A DNA stretch of 35,568 nucleotides, from positions 1 to 35,568 of the forward strand of contig DRDE01000083.1 in the NCBI GenBank assembly GCA_011040095.1. Direction: 5' to 3'. The notes under the pieces are model-generated. The model had not been told where the DNA came from and did no database searches. It saw nothing but the letters and a program-made list of their open reading frames with translations. This DNA is from Nitrospirota bacterium. Its GTDB lineage: Bacteria; Nitrospirota; Thermodesulfovibrionia; UBA6902. The stretch's first letter is position 1. Each line of letters opens with the position of its first letter. Below, piece by piece: positions 26,401 to 33,425 of the stretch. The position numbers and the translations under genes are program-made.

Positions 26401-26746
26401 CCTGGGGCGGTATTACCTGCTCTATATCCGCGATGACGGCACCGTCCGTTTCACCTTCACCCAGGCAAAAAACGCCCTCTCCATGTTCCGGAAGCTCAGC
26501 GTTGGAAAGGCCGAGTCCTATCAGGCGCTTTGCGACCTGTTTGACCAGGAGACGGAAAGCGGCGCGAAGATGGACAAGTACAGCGATTTGCTGATTAAGG
26601 CGATCAACGCTATCGTACGCACCTTCCAGAAACGGACCGCGGCCGGATTGCAGTCCGGCCGGGATTTTGTTATCCCTGACAAGAAGGAGCAGGCAAACAA
26701 GTCCTCTGATTTTGAACTGATAACCTGGCTGGTAATCAAGGAATAA
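23429..26746 (+). CDS. PLD-nuclease/SNF2-helicase fusion of a restriction-like system
   Basis: An 1105-aa protein. The N-terminal phospholipase D-like nuclease domain (residues about 15-200) has HGKMYHMD (His124, Lys126, Asp132) and GSSNFT (141-146). An SNF2/SF2 helicase follows: Walker A ADSVGLGKT (272-280), DESH box (355-358), SATPVNN (from 399), the C-lobe ALVFTAFSDTAQYL, and motif VI QRFGRIDRLGS (from 820). A coiled region lies between the lobes and a helical tail follows. Only one HKD motif is visible, so nuclease activity would need a dimer. Such proteins are the ATP-driven effector partners of Eco57I-like methylases in defence loci. The methylase gene follows after 12 nt. GC-rich third positions, unlike the chromosomal genes upstream, suggest transfer. 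Confidence 0.85.
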   Translation: MTSSGLGTSGIRDNHHRGSIGNFLKEKILQDSDLSFVSAYFTIYAYAALKDQLDQVNHLRFLFGEPQFIQSLDPDKTEKKAFRIENDALALENKLQQKRVARECADWLKAKAEIRSIIKPGFLHGKMYHMDNNGVQEAIVGSSNFTVRGLGLGASGNNIELNLEVDSARDRKDLKNWFDEVWNDTDLVEDVKSEVLNYLSLLYQNHSPEFVYFKTLFHVFEDYLSEAERGGLLNEKTGFFESDVWDMLYEFQKDGVKGAINKILKHHGCIIADSVGLGKTFEALAIIKYFELLNGRVLVLCPKKLEDNWKVYRENDTRNPLLRDRFAFTVLAHTDLGRDAYETHNWGNYDLVVIDESHNFRNNAGGKVQEDGTRKTTRYEFLMERVLQTGVDTRVLLLSATPVNNSLKDLRNQFLLITQNQDMAFHESLGIYSIAQAMKNAQTHFTQWADPKKNPERKVSRLLDVLDSTFFKLLDELTIARSRRHIISYYGTKDMGEFPKRLKPIALHPATDIKGYFPSYDELHAAISEYKLSIFNPTAYLEDAHVNRYIKDSEQLVIFNDQKKRESYLIGMMRVNYLKRLESSVHSFEVSIDRTIKKIEDLLTKIDHFEGNFDEYTSPDMFKDQGEEEEAELLERLMVGKKLSIRLEHMKRGEWKKDLKKDRTQLIAIHEKAAAVTADRDAKLQELKRLIQNKINRPLNNDNRKALVFTAFSDTAQYLYANLKDWVSEEMGLHCALVTGTGDNRTTFKQAGYVRQTDFISILTNFSPRSKLREKMPNMPQEGEIDILIATDCISEGQNLQDCDYLINYDIHWNPVRIIQRFGRIDRLGSINKQIQLVNFWPTDDLNKYINLKDRVEARMAMVDLAASGADNLLDPDQLEALVAEELTYREKQLIRLRDEVIDLEEMDDNVSLSEFTLDDFRVELMNFLANNRKQLEEAPLGLYAVTPTLDGMKGAELFDKNWHEIVKPGVIFCLRHKHPPQEKRSSNINPLGRYYLLYIRDDGTVRFTFTQAKNALSMFRKLSVGKAESYQALCDLFDQETESGAKMDKYSDLLIKAINAIVRTFQKRTAAGLQSGRDFVIPDKKEQANKSSDFELITWLVIKE

Positions 26747-26758
26747 AGCAGGAAAAAA

Positions 26759-29700
26759 ATGGAATTGAAAACGCAGATACAACAACGCCTTCAGGCCTTC
26801 TCTCAAGGCAATTTGCGCGACAACGCGCTCGCGCTTCTGAACACCCTCGGTTACGTAAGCGAGAAGACCCTCGACATCTCTTCTTTAGCCAAGCTGCAAG
26901 AGTACCTTGATCGTCACAAGTATCTAACGGAAGAGAATGCGCTTCTTTCCAGATGGATGGATGTTCAATTTCTGTTTCAGCTAACAAGTGCCGAGATCTC
27001 AGGTCGCACGACAGGCCAGCTCGAGCTGATAGAAAATACGGCATATGACGCCAAGGAAGTGAAGTCATACCTGTTCTTTGCGATAGAAATCTCTGGCGAA
27101 AAACCTACCCGAACCGAGCTGTCACTTATCACCAGATCACTCAATCGGCTTGTGCCAATGCCTGTGTTTCTGCTCTTCAAACATGATGATTCCCTTTCTC
27201 TGGCTATTATCAACCGTCGCCGCAATTTGCGTGACGGCACTCGTGATGTGTTGACTCGGGTATCTTTGATTCGCGATATTTCTCTTGAGAATCCCCATCG
27301 TGCGCATCTCGATATCCTTGGGCGCTTCTCGTTGCAGTCGCTCAGTACAGAGGTTGGCGCCATACGGACGTTCTCAGACCTGGATAATGCCTGGCAGAAA
27401 ATACTCTCAACCCAGGAGTTGAATCGGCGCTTCTATGCTGATTTGGTGGACTGGTTTACATGGGCTGTATCAGAGATTCGCTTGGCACATTTGCCTGATC
27501 ATGTGGCCGACACCAGCGAAGCAAGAGAAAAGTCCACGCACGAGTTTGTCATGCGCCTGATTTGCAGACTTCTCTTTACGTGGTTTCTGAAAGAGAAACA
27601 ACTGATTCAGGGAGAGTTGCTGGAGTTCTTTGATGCTGCTGACCGTCGGCATCTGCCGGTGCGGGATGCTGCTGATCCCGAAGTTCTTGAAAAGAACAGC
27701 TACTACCGTGGCATTCTTCAAAACATATTTTTCAAGGCCCTGAACAAACCGATGGAACAACGGCGCCGAACAACTGCTGAAGCCCGCAACGATCGGACAG
27801 TTGACGATCCGGAACTCAAGAAGCTGGACTACCTTGGCAAAAACTATCTGGAGGCTGACTTTGACTATGACTTGTTTGACCGTATTCCGTACCTCAATGG
27901 TGGGCTCTTTGACGCGCTACCCGAAGACAACGCATCGGATACCATTGATGATGGAGCTATCCGAATCCCAAACAAACTCTTCGCTGCCACGCTTGAGGAC
28001 GGATTCTCCATCGAGATCGGCACGGGACGGAGAACGCAACGGAGGCCGATTGAAGGTCTGAACCGCATATTCAGTCGGTATCGCTTTACGGTTACTGAGA
28101 ACACGGCACTGGAAGAAGATGTTGCTCTCGACCCCGAACTGCTCGGCTTGGTCTTTGAAAACCTGCTCGCGGAAATCAACACTACGGATAAAGCCGCTGC
28201 CAAAAGCGCACGCAAAGCATCGGGCTCCTACTATACGCCGCGTCGAATCGTGGACTACATGGTAAACGAATCTCTGCATCTTTACCTTCGCTCAAGATTC
28301 GAGCGAGAAGCGGCCACTCGTCAGGATCTGCAACTTGTCAGCCAGCTTTGTTACCGTGAGGAAGGCGCTGACTTTGCGTCTATCGCTGATCGTATTGTAG
28401 AGGCTCTTGATGAGGTCCGTGTACTTGATCCGGCATGCGGCTCAGGAGCATTTCCCATGGGTATGCTCCATCGCATGGTGGAATTGTTGAGAGTTGTAGA
28501 CCCCGGCAATGAAGGTTGGAAACAACGTTTGCTAGCCCGCCTCCCTGTGGATGTGCGTGCTGATGCCGAATGCGGCATGGCAGGCAAGAGCTACGACTAC
28601 CTTCGTAAACTCGGCCTGATCCAGAAGAATCTCTACGGTGTTGACATTCAGCCCTTGGCCGCCCTTATTGCCAAATTGCGTTTTTTCTTGACTCTGGTCA
28701 TAGAACAGGAAGTTGACCCGAATGACCGTCTTCACAACTATCATCTTCACGCTTTGCCCAATATCGAAACAAACCTGCTGTGCTGCAACACCCTCAAAGA
28801 GGCCCAGATAGGGTTATTTGAAGAACAGGCCATTCAGGCATACATCCAGGCTCGGGAAGATTATTACAATCCTGAGCTCTCAGCAGAAGAACGCGAACAA
28901 TTGTGCATCAGTATTGCTGAGATACTGAACGGGTTGTTTCCGTTATTCTCACAAGAAGCGCTTGGCATTACCCCACCGCAAGATCGCGCCACCGCGCAAG
29001 AGCAGAATATCGCCAATCTGCAGCGCTGGTTCCGCGATGCAACCATTCCTGCGCCATTCTTCAGCGCCCGCGCTTTCTTTCCTGAAATTGGAGATGCCGG
29101 ATTCCATATAGTAATCGGCAATCCGCCATACGGCGGTGATAAAATTCCAGATGATATCAAGAACGCGCTCGGACTCGGATGGAAAGATCCTTACGGTGCA
29201 TTCATAGCTCGATTCCTGAACGATGAATCCGAGGGTCGCCCGCCAACGCCGCTTGCACCTGACGGTGTGCTTGTCTACATCGTCAGTGATACTTTCATGA
29301 CCATCAAATCGCACCGTCCTCTGAGAAAACAGATGATGCAGCACCGTATCCACAAGATGCTTCGTGTCCACCCGGATACGTTCCATGCGACCGTAAACAC
29401 AGCCATTATCCTGTGCCAGCGTGGAGCGGTGATAAAAGGTCATACCTGCCAGATGGCTGACCTTACAAACGTTTCCATCCATGACCAGTTTGAACGTTTT
29501 CTACACCTTCTGTATCAAACCGAAGGTTTTGCCAGACGTCAGAATATCAGCAACCAGACCTACGCGATCTATCACTACCGCCAGTCTTTGATTGAAACTA
29601 ACTCTAACCTGCCGTTCTTTGTTGCGTCACCGAAGCTGTTTGTGTTGATGCAGGATATCGATAATTCCACGGTACTCAACGAGTCAGGCCTGCCGAAGGT

Positions 29701-31342
29701 ATCTTATGAGTGTTCATTGAATGACAGGGCTTTTCATTTGTTTAAGCTAGGTGATCAGTATCATGGCTCCGGTAGGTCACGCCGATGGAACAATGAAGGA
29801 CTGTTTCAGGTTGTATCGGGAATAAAAACGGGTTCTAATGTTTCTTACCTGCGAATCACAAGTCTGAATGCCCAGAAAAACTTTCCAGAAGTGTCATCTG
29901 ACGTTGTTCTTACCAAGGCTGAGATTGATGCGCTATCGGAATCCAAAAAAAGACAAGGTGTCGTGGGTGATAAGCACTACGTTCCTTTTGAAATGGGGCA
30001 GCCGTCAGATGCTTCAGGTGGCCTATTGCCGTGTTACTACCAGAAACCATCGCTCATAGTCATTGATTGGTCTCGAGAGTCAGTGGCAAGCATGCGTGTC
30101 GAACCTCACTCTGATCTCGCAAACGAGGAGTATCGATTTAGAAGCTTGGATGAGCAGATATCGTTTAGTTTTGCAGGTCAATACTGTCCAACGTTTCGCA
30201 AGGCAAACGCTCCTGTTTTCTTGAACGCTGCATCAAGAATCATGCTGAGAAGTGGGGATAGCGCAGTAGAGTGGCTGGGCTTCTTCAATTCTAAATTCCT
30301 CCGCTATATAACTCGCACATCGATCAACCATACGGTCAATTTTGGGGTTGATGACATCAAGGAGGTCCCAACTCTTGTTGCGTGGCAAGATCTTGGACCC
30401 TTAGTAGAACGTATTCTGAGTAACCAGGAATCCAATGATTCTTACGACTACGTATCAAACGAGCAAATCGAAATCGACCGTCTCGTATATGAAGCCTACG
30501 GCTTGAATGAAGACGACATTCAGGAAGTGGAAAACTGGTATGCACGGCGTTATCCGAAGCTGGCCAAAGCCCAGCGACGTGCTTTGGCAGCCAAAGAGGG
30601 CAAGACAGAAGAAGAACTTGTGGAGCGTACGACATTCCATCTTTATTGTGATGAGTCGCGGCACTTGCCCTATGATGGTGAACCATGCTTCCTGCTTGGC
30701 CTGCTGAGTTGTCCGGCAGAGAAAGTGAAAGCCGCACATACTGAACTGTCTGATCTCTGGAAAGCACATAGTCTGCCGCCTCATTTCGAATCTAAGTGGA
30801 CCAAGGTCAGCCCTGGCAAACTGGACTTCTACAAGGCACTGGTTGACTGGTTCTTCAATGCCGAGGGTGTCTCGTTCCGAACATTGATCCTGCCGGACAA
30901 ACAGCGTCTTTATGCGGCGTTGCCGGATGAGAGCCGGGACTATCTTTACTATCGCTTGTATTATCAGCTACTGCGGGGGGCTATCGAGCCGGAAAACCGG
31001 TATCGGGTCTTTATGGACCTCAAAGACACACGCGGTCGGGAGAAGCGGATACAGCTTGAACAGCTTTTGCATCAGGACGCCGACGATAATGATGGAAAGA
31101 TTGTGGAAAATCTTCAACATGTTCAAAGTCACCATATCCGTTTGCTCCAGGTGTGTGATCTGTTGCTCGGGGCGACCGGATTTGCCCGGCGTGAACAACA
31201 AGCGAATGAGAGCACGGCCAAGCGCGCCTTGGTATCCGTAATCGAAGAAAAACTCGGCCAGTCGCTGAGTATAGATACCCCGCCTGGGACAGAGAAAATT
31301 AATTTGCTTACGTGGCATGACCGGGAAGCGTTACTGCTATGA
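26759..31342 (+). CDS. Adenine-specific DNA methyltransferase fused to C-terminal DUF3800
   Basis: A 1527-aa protein. The N-terminal 490 residues are helical and typical of Eco57I/type IIG-like methylases (FVMRLICRLLFTWFLKEKQL; the YYTPRRIVDYMVNESL entry to the catalytic core). The N6-adenine MTase core has motif I DPACGSGAF (557-565) and motif IV NPPY (788-791). A target-recognition region follows. From residue 1293 a separate domain begins, FHLYCDESRHLPYDGEPCFL, which reads as DUF3800, a predicted RNase H-like fold: Asp1298-Glu1299, later YRVFMDLKDTRGRE and LLQVCDLLLGATGFARR. DUF3800 is normally a stand-alone protein, so the fusion is notable. A ribosome site AGGA precedes the ATG; the end overlaps the next gene by ATGA. 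It probably modifies DNA and cooperates with the PLD-SNF2 protein; the role of DUF3800 is unknown. Confidence 0.85.
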   Translation: MELKTQIQQRLQAFSQGNLRDNALALLNTLGYVSEKTLDISSLAKLQEYLDRHKYLTEENALLSRWMDVQFLFQLTSAEISGRTTGQLELIENTAYDAKEVKSYLFFAIEISGEKPTRTELSLITRSLNRLVPMPVFLLFKHDDSLSLAIINRRRNLRDGTRDVLTRVSLIRDISLENPHRAHLDILGRFSLQSLSTEVGAIRTFSDLDNAWQKILSTQELNRRFYADLVDWFTWAVSEIRLAHLPDHVADTSEAREKSTHEFVMRLICRLLFTWFLKEKQLIQGELLEFFDAADRRHLPVRDAADPEVLEKNSYYRGILQNIFFKALNKPMEQRRRTTAEARNDRTVDDPELKKLDYLGKNYLEADFDYDLFDRIPYLNGGLFDALPEDNASDTIDDGAIRIPNKLFAATLEDGFSIEIGTGRRTQRRPIEGLNRIFSRYRFTVTENTALEEDVALDPELLGLVFENLLAEINTTDKAAAKSARKASGSYYTPRRIVDYMVNESLHLYLRSRFEREAATRQDLQLVSQLCYREEGADFASIADRIVEALDEVRVLDPACGSGAFPMGMLHRMVELLRVVDPGNEGWKQRLLARLPVDVRADAECGMAGKSYDYLRKLGLIQKNLYGVDIQPLAALIAKLRFFLTLVIEQEVDPNDRLHNYHLHALPNIETNLLCCNTLKEAQIGLFEEQAIQAYIQAREDYYNPELSAEEREQLCISIAEILNGLFPLFSQEALGITPPQDRATAQEQNIANLQRWFRDATIPAPFFSARAFFPEIGDAGFHIVIGNPPYGGDKIPDDIKNALGLGWKDPYGAFIARFLNDESEGRPPTPLAPDGVLVYIVSDTFMTIKSHRPLRKQMMQHRIHKMLRVHPDTFHATVNTAIILCQRGAVIKGHTCQMADLTNVSIHDQFERFLHLLYQTEGFARRQNISNQTYAIYHYRQSLIETNSNLPFFVASPKLFVLMQDIDNSTVLNESGLPKVSYECSLNDRAFHLFKLGDQYHGSGRSRRWNNEGLFQVVSGIKTGSNVSYLRITSLNAQKNFPEVSSDVVLTKAEIDALSESKKRQGVVGDKHYVPFEMGQPSDASGGLLPCYYQKPSLIVIDWSRESVASMRVEPHSDLANEEYRFRSLDEQISFSFAGQYCPTFRKANAPVFLNAASRIMLRSGDSAVEWLGFFNSKFLRYITRTSINHTVNFGVDDIKEVPTLVAWQDLGPLVERILSNQESNDSYDYVSNEQIEIDRLVYEAYGLNEDDIQEVENWYARRYPKLAKAQRRALAAKEGKTEEELVERTTFHLYCDESRHLPYDGEPCFLLGLLSCPAEKVKAAHTELSDLWKAHSLPPHFESKWTKVSPGKLDFYKALVDWFFNAEGVSFRTLILPDKQRLYAALPDESRDYLYYRLYYQLLRGAIEPENRYRVFMDLKDTRGREKRIQLEQLLHQDADDNDGKIVENLQHVQSHHIRLLQVCDLLLGATGFARREQQANESTAKRALVSVIEEKLGQSLSIDTPPGTEKINLLTWHDREALLL

Positions 31343-31842
31343 CGACACCAACAACTGTAGCTTGGCTACCCGAAAAGCTTGCAGAGGCCGATTTTGACGA
31401 TCTCAATGCTCTTGAGGCAGCGGCATATGCTATATTTCAAAATGATTGGACAGATTTCCCGTCATTCCGTGGTGAAGACGTCCGTGTCCATCGTCGCCCT
31501 CACATAGCTAACGGCGACCGATGGAATACGTACTGGCACGCTGTATCCGAAGGCTCTCCAGAACATTTACGGACGTCTCCGATTCCTGAGAGGCTTGTGC
31601 GTGTTCCGTGGTGCAGACCGATGGTGGAAAACGAAAGCGATGCGGTGGTCAAGGTGTGGGCAAACGTCCGCGGACGTGATCAGCATATCTGCATATGGTT
31701 TGATCGCATCAATTACATTGTTATCCTGAAGCAGTGCCGAAACCATGTCTTGTTGAAGACAGCGTATTGCCCGAAATCGAGGAGAAAGCAACAACTGCAC
31801 AGGGAATATGCAGCCTGGAAAAAAACGGGCCGCGCTCTGTGA
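31339..31842 (+). CDS. Small defence-operon protein, possible RelE/barnase-like RNase fold
   Basis: A 167-aa protein whose ATG overlaps the stop of the methylase-DUF3800 gene, so it belongs to that operon. The first half contains RPHIANGDRWNTYWHAVSEG; the second half has an alternating strand pattern WANVRGRDQHICIWFDRINY, then YIVILKQCRNHVLLKTAYC and a basic C-terminal helix RRKQQLHREYAAWKK. Proteins of this look occur in mobile and toxin contexts, and the strand-strand-helix end recalls small RNase toxins (barnase/RelE-like). That is inference; no catalytic residue can be fixed. Alternatives are a specificity or immunity subunit of the restriction system. Confidence 0.6.
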   Translation: MTTPTTVAWLPEKLAEADFDDLNALEAAAYAIFQNDWTDFPSFRGEDVRVHRRPHIANGDRWNTYWHAVSEGSPEHLRTSPIPERLVRVPWCRPMVENESDAVVKVWANVRGRDQHICIWFDRINYIVILKQCRNHVLLKTAYCPKSRRKQQLHREYAAWKKTGRAL

Positions 31843-31927
31843 AGAACGCGGCCTAATGCACCTTCCACACATGGTGGATGTGACACTCTTATTATCGGCG
31901 AATTCGCCATGAATTGCAAGAGTAAAT

Positions 31928-32371
31928 TTGAAAATAATGAAAACAAATGGAAAACGCTTTTGGTTGGTAAAATTCGCCCCATTCCGTACTTCATGGAGCG
32001 AGATTGTGCGGCGCGGGACCTTTACTCTGCGTGGGGTACGCAGTCCGTCAGCACGGAATAACCTGAAAGATATGTTATTGCACGATCCTGTACTGTTCTA
32101 TCACAGTCAACAGGAACGTGCCATTGTCGGACTAATGGAGGTTTATAGAAAAGCCTATTCTGATCCTGCCAGCGCTGACCCTCAATGGTTAACCTGTGAT
32201 TTCGCGCCAATACGCAGTCTCGCACGCCCTGTGTCGCTTGCCGAGATAAAGGCAGACTTTCGACTTGCTGGAATAGGACTTGTGCGCCAACCCCGACTTG
32301 CTGTAATGCCGCTGACGGCCCAGGAATTTGATATCATCGCCAACGAAATGGCGAACAAATCAATGGAATAA
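31928..32371 (+). CDS. EVE-domain protein (predicted modified-base reader)
   Basis: A 147-aa protein (or 144 aa from the second ATG at 31937) that is nearly all one EVE domain, a PUA/YTH-like fold. Diagnostic motifs are the N-terminal FWLVKFAPFRTSW, then GVRSPSARNNLKDM, PVLFYHSQQERAIVG, and the C-terminal GLVRQPRLAVMPLTAQEFD. EVE domains bind modified bases in DNA, and in bacteria they are often linked to restriction genes. It sits 86 nt after the defence operon on the same strand. The gap holds a 12-bp palindrome GGCGAATTCGCC at 31897-31908. A possible role is to guide restriction toward or away from modified DNA. Confidence 0.9.
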   Translation: MKIMKTNGKRFWLVKFAPFRTSWSEIVRRGTFTLRGVRSPSARNNLKDMLLHDPVLFYHSQQERAIVGLMEVYRKAYSDPASADPQWLTCDFAPIRSLARPVSLAEIKADFRLAGIGLVRQPRLAVMPLTAQEFDIIANEMANKSME

Positions 32372-32373
32372 GA

Positions 32374-32532
32374 ATGAGCCTCTCAGAACTCAGGCTATGG
32401 AACTTCAGGGAGTACGGCAAAGGGAAAGCAGTTCAGGCGACGCTGTTCTATATAGGACATGATTATTTCGGTGGCCTACCGGGTATTGCCACCCGCTTTC
32501 GAATTTTGGCCACTCAGCGCTTGAAAGAGTGA
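32374..32532 (+). pseudogene. N-terminal stub of an OLD/RecF-like AAA ATPase
   Basis: A 52-codon frame begins MSLSELRLWNFREYGKGKA 2 nt after the EVE stop. The ELRLWNFREYG start is typical of ABC-type/OLD-family ATPases just before their Walker A, but no P-loop follows. From about residue 20 the reading is unrelated and it ends at a TGA inside the repeat array at 32531. It looks like a truncated gene cut off by that repeat. Confidence 0.5.
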
Positions 32533-32640
32533 GTGGTGTCAGGTCTATGAGTGGTGTCAGGTCTACACATTTTACATGCTTTGTGTAATGTGTAGACCTG
32601 ACACCGCGGATAGACCTGACACCGCGGATGACACCGCGGA
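32531..32640. repeat. Inverted array of an 18-nt repeat (GTGTCAGGTCTA family)
   Basis: Two tandem copies of GAGTGGTGTCAGGTCTA (32531-32547, 32549-32565; period 18) face two and a half copies of TAGACCTGACACCGCGGA (32593-32610, 32611-32628, partial 32629-32640). The two inner copies form a perfect 19-bp stem (32553-32571 with 32587-32605) around a 15-nt loop. The layout resembles REP/BIME units mobilised by RAYT-type (Y1) transposases; none is present here. The array joins two unrelated gene fragments. Confidence 0.85.
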
Positions 32641-33056
32641 TTGAAAAGGTATCAAAACAACCAACCACTATCTGTGAAAAAGGGTATCAAGACATCCTCA
32701 AGCTCCGTGAACTTCATGTCGAGATGGACAATGCTGTCCTTTCCGCCTACGGCTGGACAGACCTCAACCTTGCCCATGACTTCTACGAGGTGGACTACCT
32801 CCCCGAAAACGACCGTATCCGTTACACCATTAGCCCGGAAGTCCGCAAGGAAGTATTAAAACGCCTCCTCAAACTCAACCACGAAATCCACGAGCAGGAA
32901 GTCAAAGCAGGGCTGTGGGATAAAAAGAAGGGAAAGGGAAAAAAGGAAATCACAGGAGTCAAAGAGAAAGCCGCCTCTTACAAGCCTGGATCAGAAGAAA
33001 TAGAAAAGATACAGATCGGTCTTTGGAGCGCTGATACTCCCGTTGAAGGCACTTAA
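32628..33056 (+). pseudogene. C-terminal fragment of a second Eco57I-type methylase
   Basis: Open for 142 codons, but the ATG at 32628 lies in the repeat array. The real protein part starts after it: KLRELHVEMDNAVLSAYGWT, then DFYEVDYLPENDRIRYTISP, RKEVLKRLLKLNHEIHEQEV and a basic tail. This is the typical C-terminus of large Eco57I-like restriction-modification methylases, whose catalytic core is missing. It differs from the C-terminus of the 26759 methylase (which has EIDRLVYEAYGLNEDDIQEV and DUF3800), so it is not a copy of it. Same strand as the helicase stub at 23007. Confidence 0.75.
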
Positions 33057-33425
33057 GGTAATGTTATTGACTACATTGACTTTCTCTTTTAGGATTGTTT
33101 GATGTTTTTCTTGCAATTTTTTAATAAAGAGAAGTAGACTTTGTTAATCTGATTGAGGGTAATGATACTTTTAACAGAAGTCGATGTAATATAGTAGACA
33201 CTTCCTGTAATGATAATGGTATATCATGGGTATTGCCTTTGTAACTAAAAGGACATCAAACCTGGTCTTTATTTCTTGTGGAATGTGCATAAAAAATACT
33301 TATCCGGTTTTCAGGATAACGTATAGAGTTTTATCCATAGTGCCGCAGGCATTATGGATAAAACTCTATACGTTATACAAATTGATCCGCTTCACAACAC
33401 AACAGAGTGAATCTGAGGTAACCAC
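33057..33425. other. Gene-free stretch before the OLD nuclease
   Basis: These 369 bases are AT-rich. They hold a small inverted repeat TTATCC-GGTTTTCA-GGATAA (about 33300-33319) and the large hairpin at 33316-33376. The 67-codon frame at 33226-33429 runs through the hairpin and resembles nothing, so it is not called a gene. Confidence 0.6.
33316..33376. repeat. Near-perfect 29-bp hairpin 50 nt upstream of the OLD nuclease
   Basis: A 24-nt arm (33316-33339, starting ATAACGTATAGAG) is exactly complementary to 33353-33376. Inside, one G-T wobble and TGCC/GGCA (33341-33344, 33348-33351) extend it to 29 bp with a GCA loop (33345-33347). There are no bulges. There is no T-tract, so a classic terminator is unlikely. 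It could be a palindromic mobile unit, a cruciform site or an operator for the gene 50 nt downstream. Confidence 0.85.

Noticed and set aside
23007-31342. Complete DISARM system
   Set aside because: Helicase, PLD, SNF2 and methylase elements are all present, but the helicase is only an N-terminal stub, no DrmB (DUF1998) is encoded, and PLD is fused to SNF2.
32405-32668. Minus-strand 87-codon gene with repeated RGVRS motifs
   Set aside because: The repetition is produced by the 18-nt DNA repeats; no coding evidence.
33316-33376. Integron attC site
   Set aside because: The ends (GGATAAC / GTTATAC) only loosely fit RYYYAAC / GTTRRRY, and attC sites have bulged bases and spacers, while this stem is perfect. 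No integrase is present.
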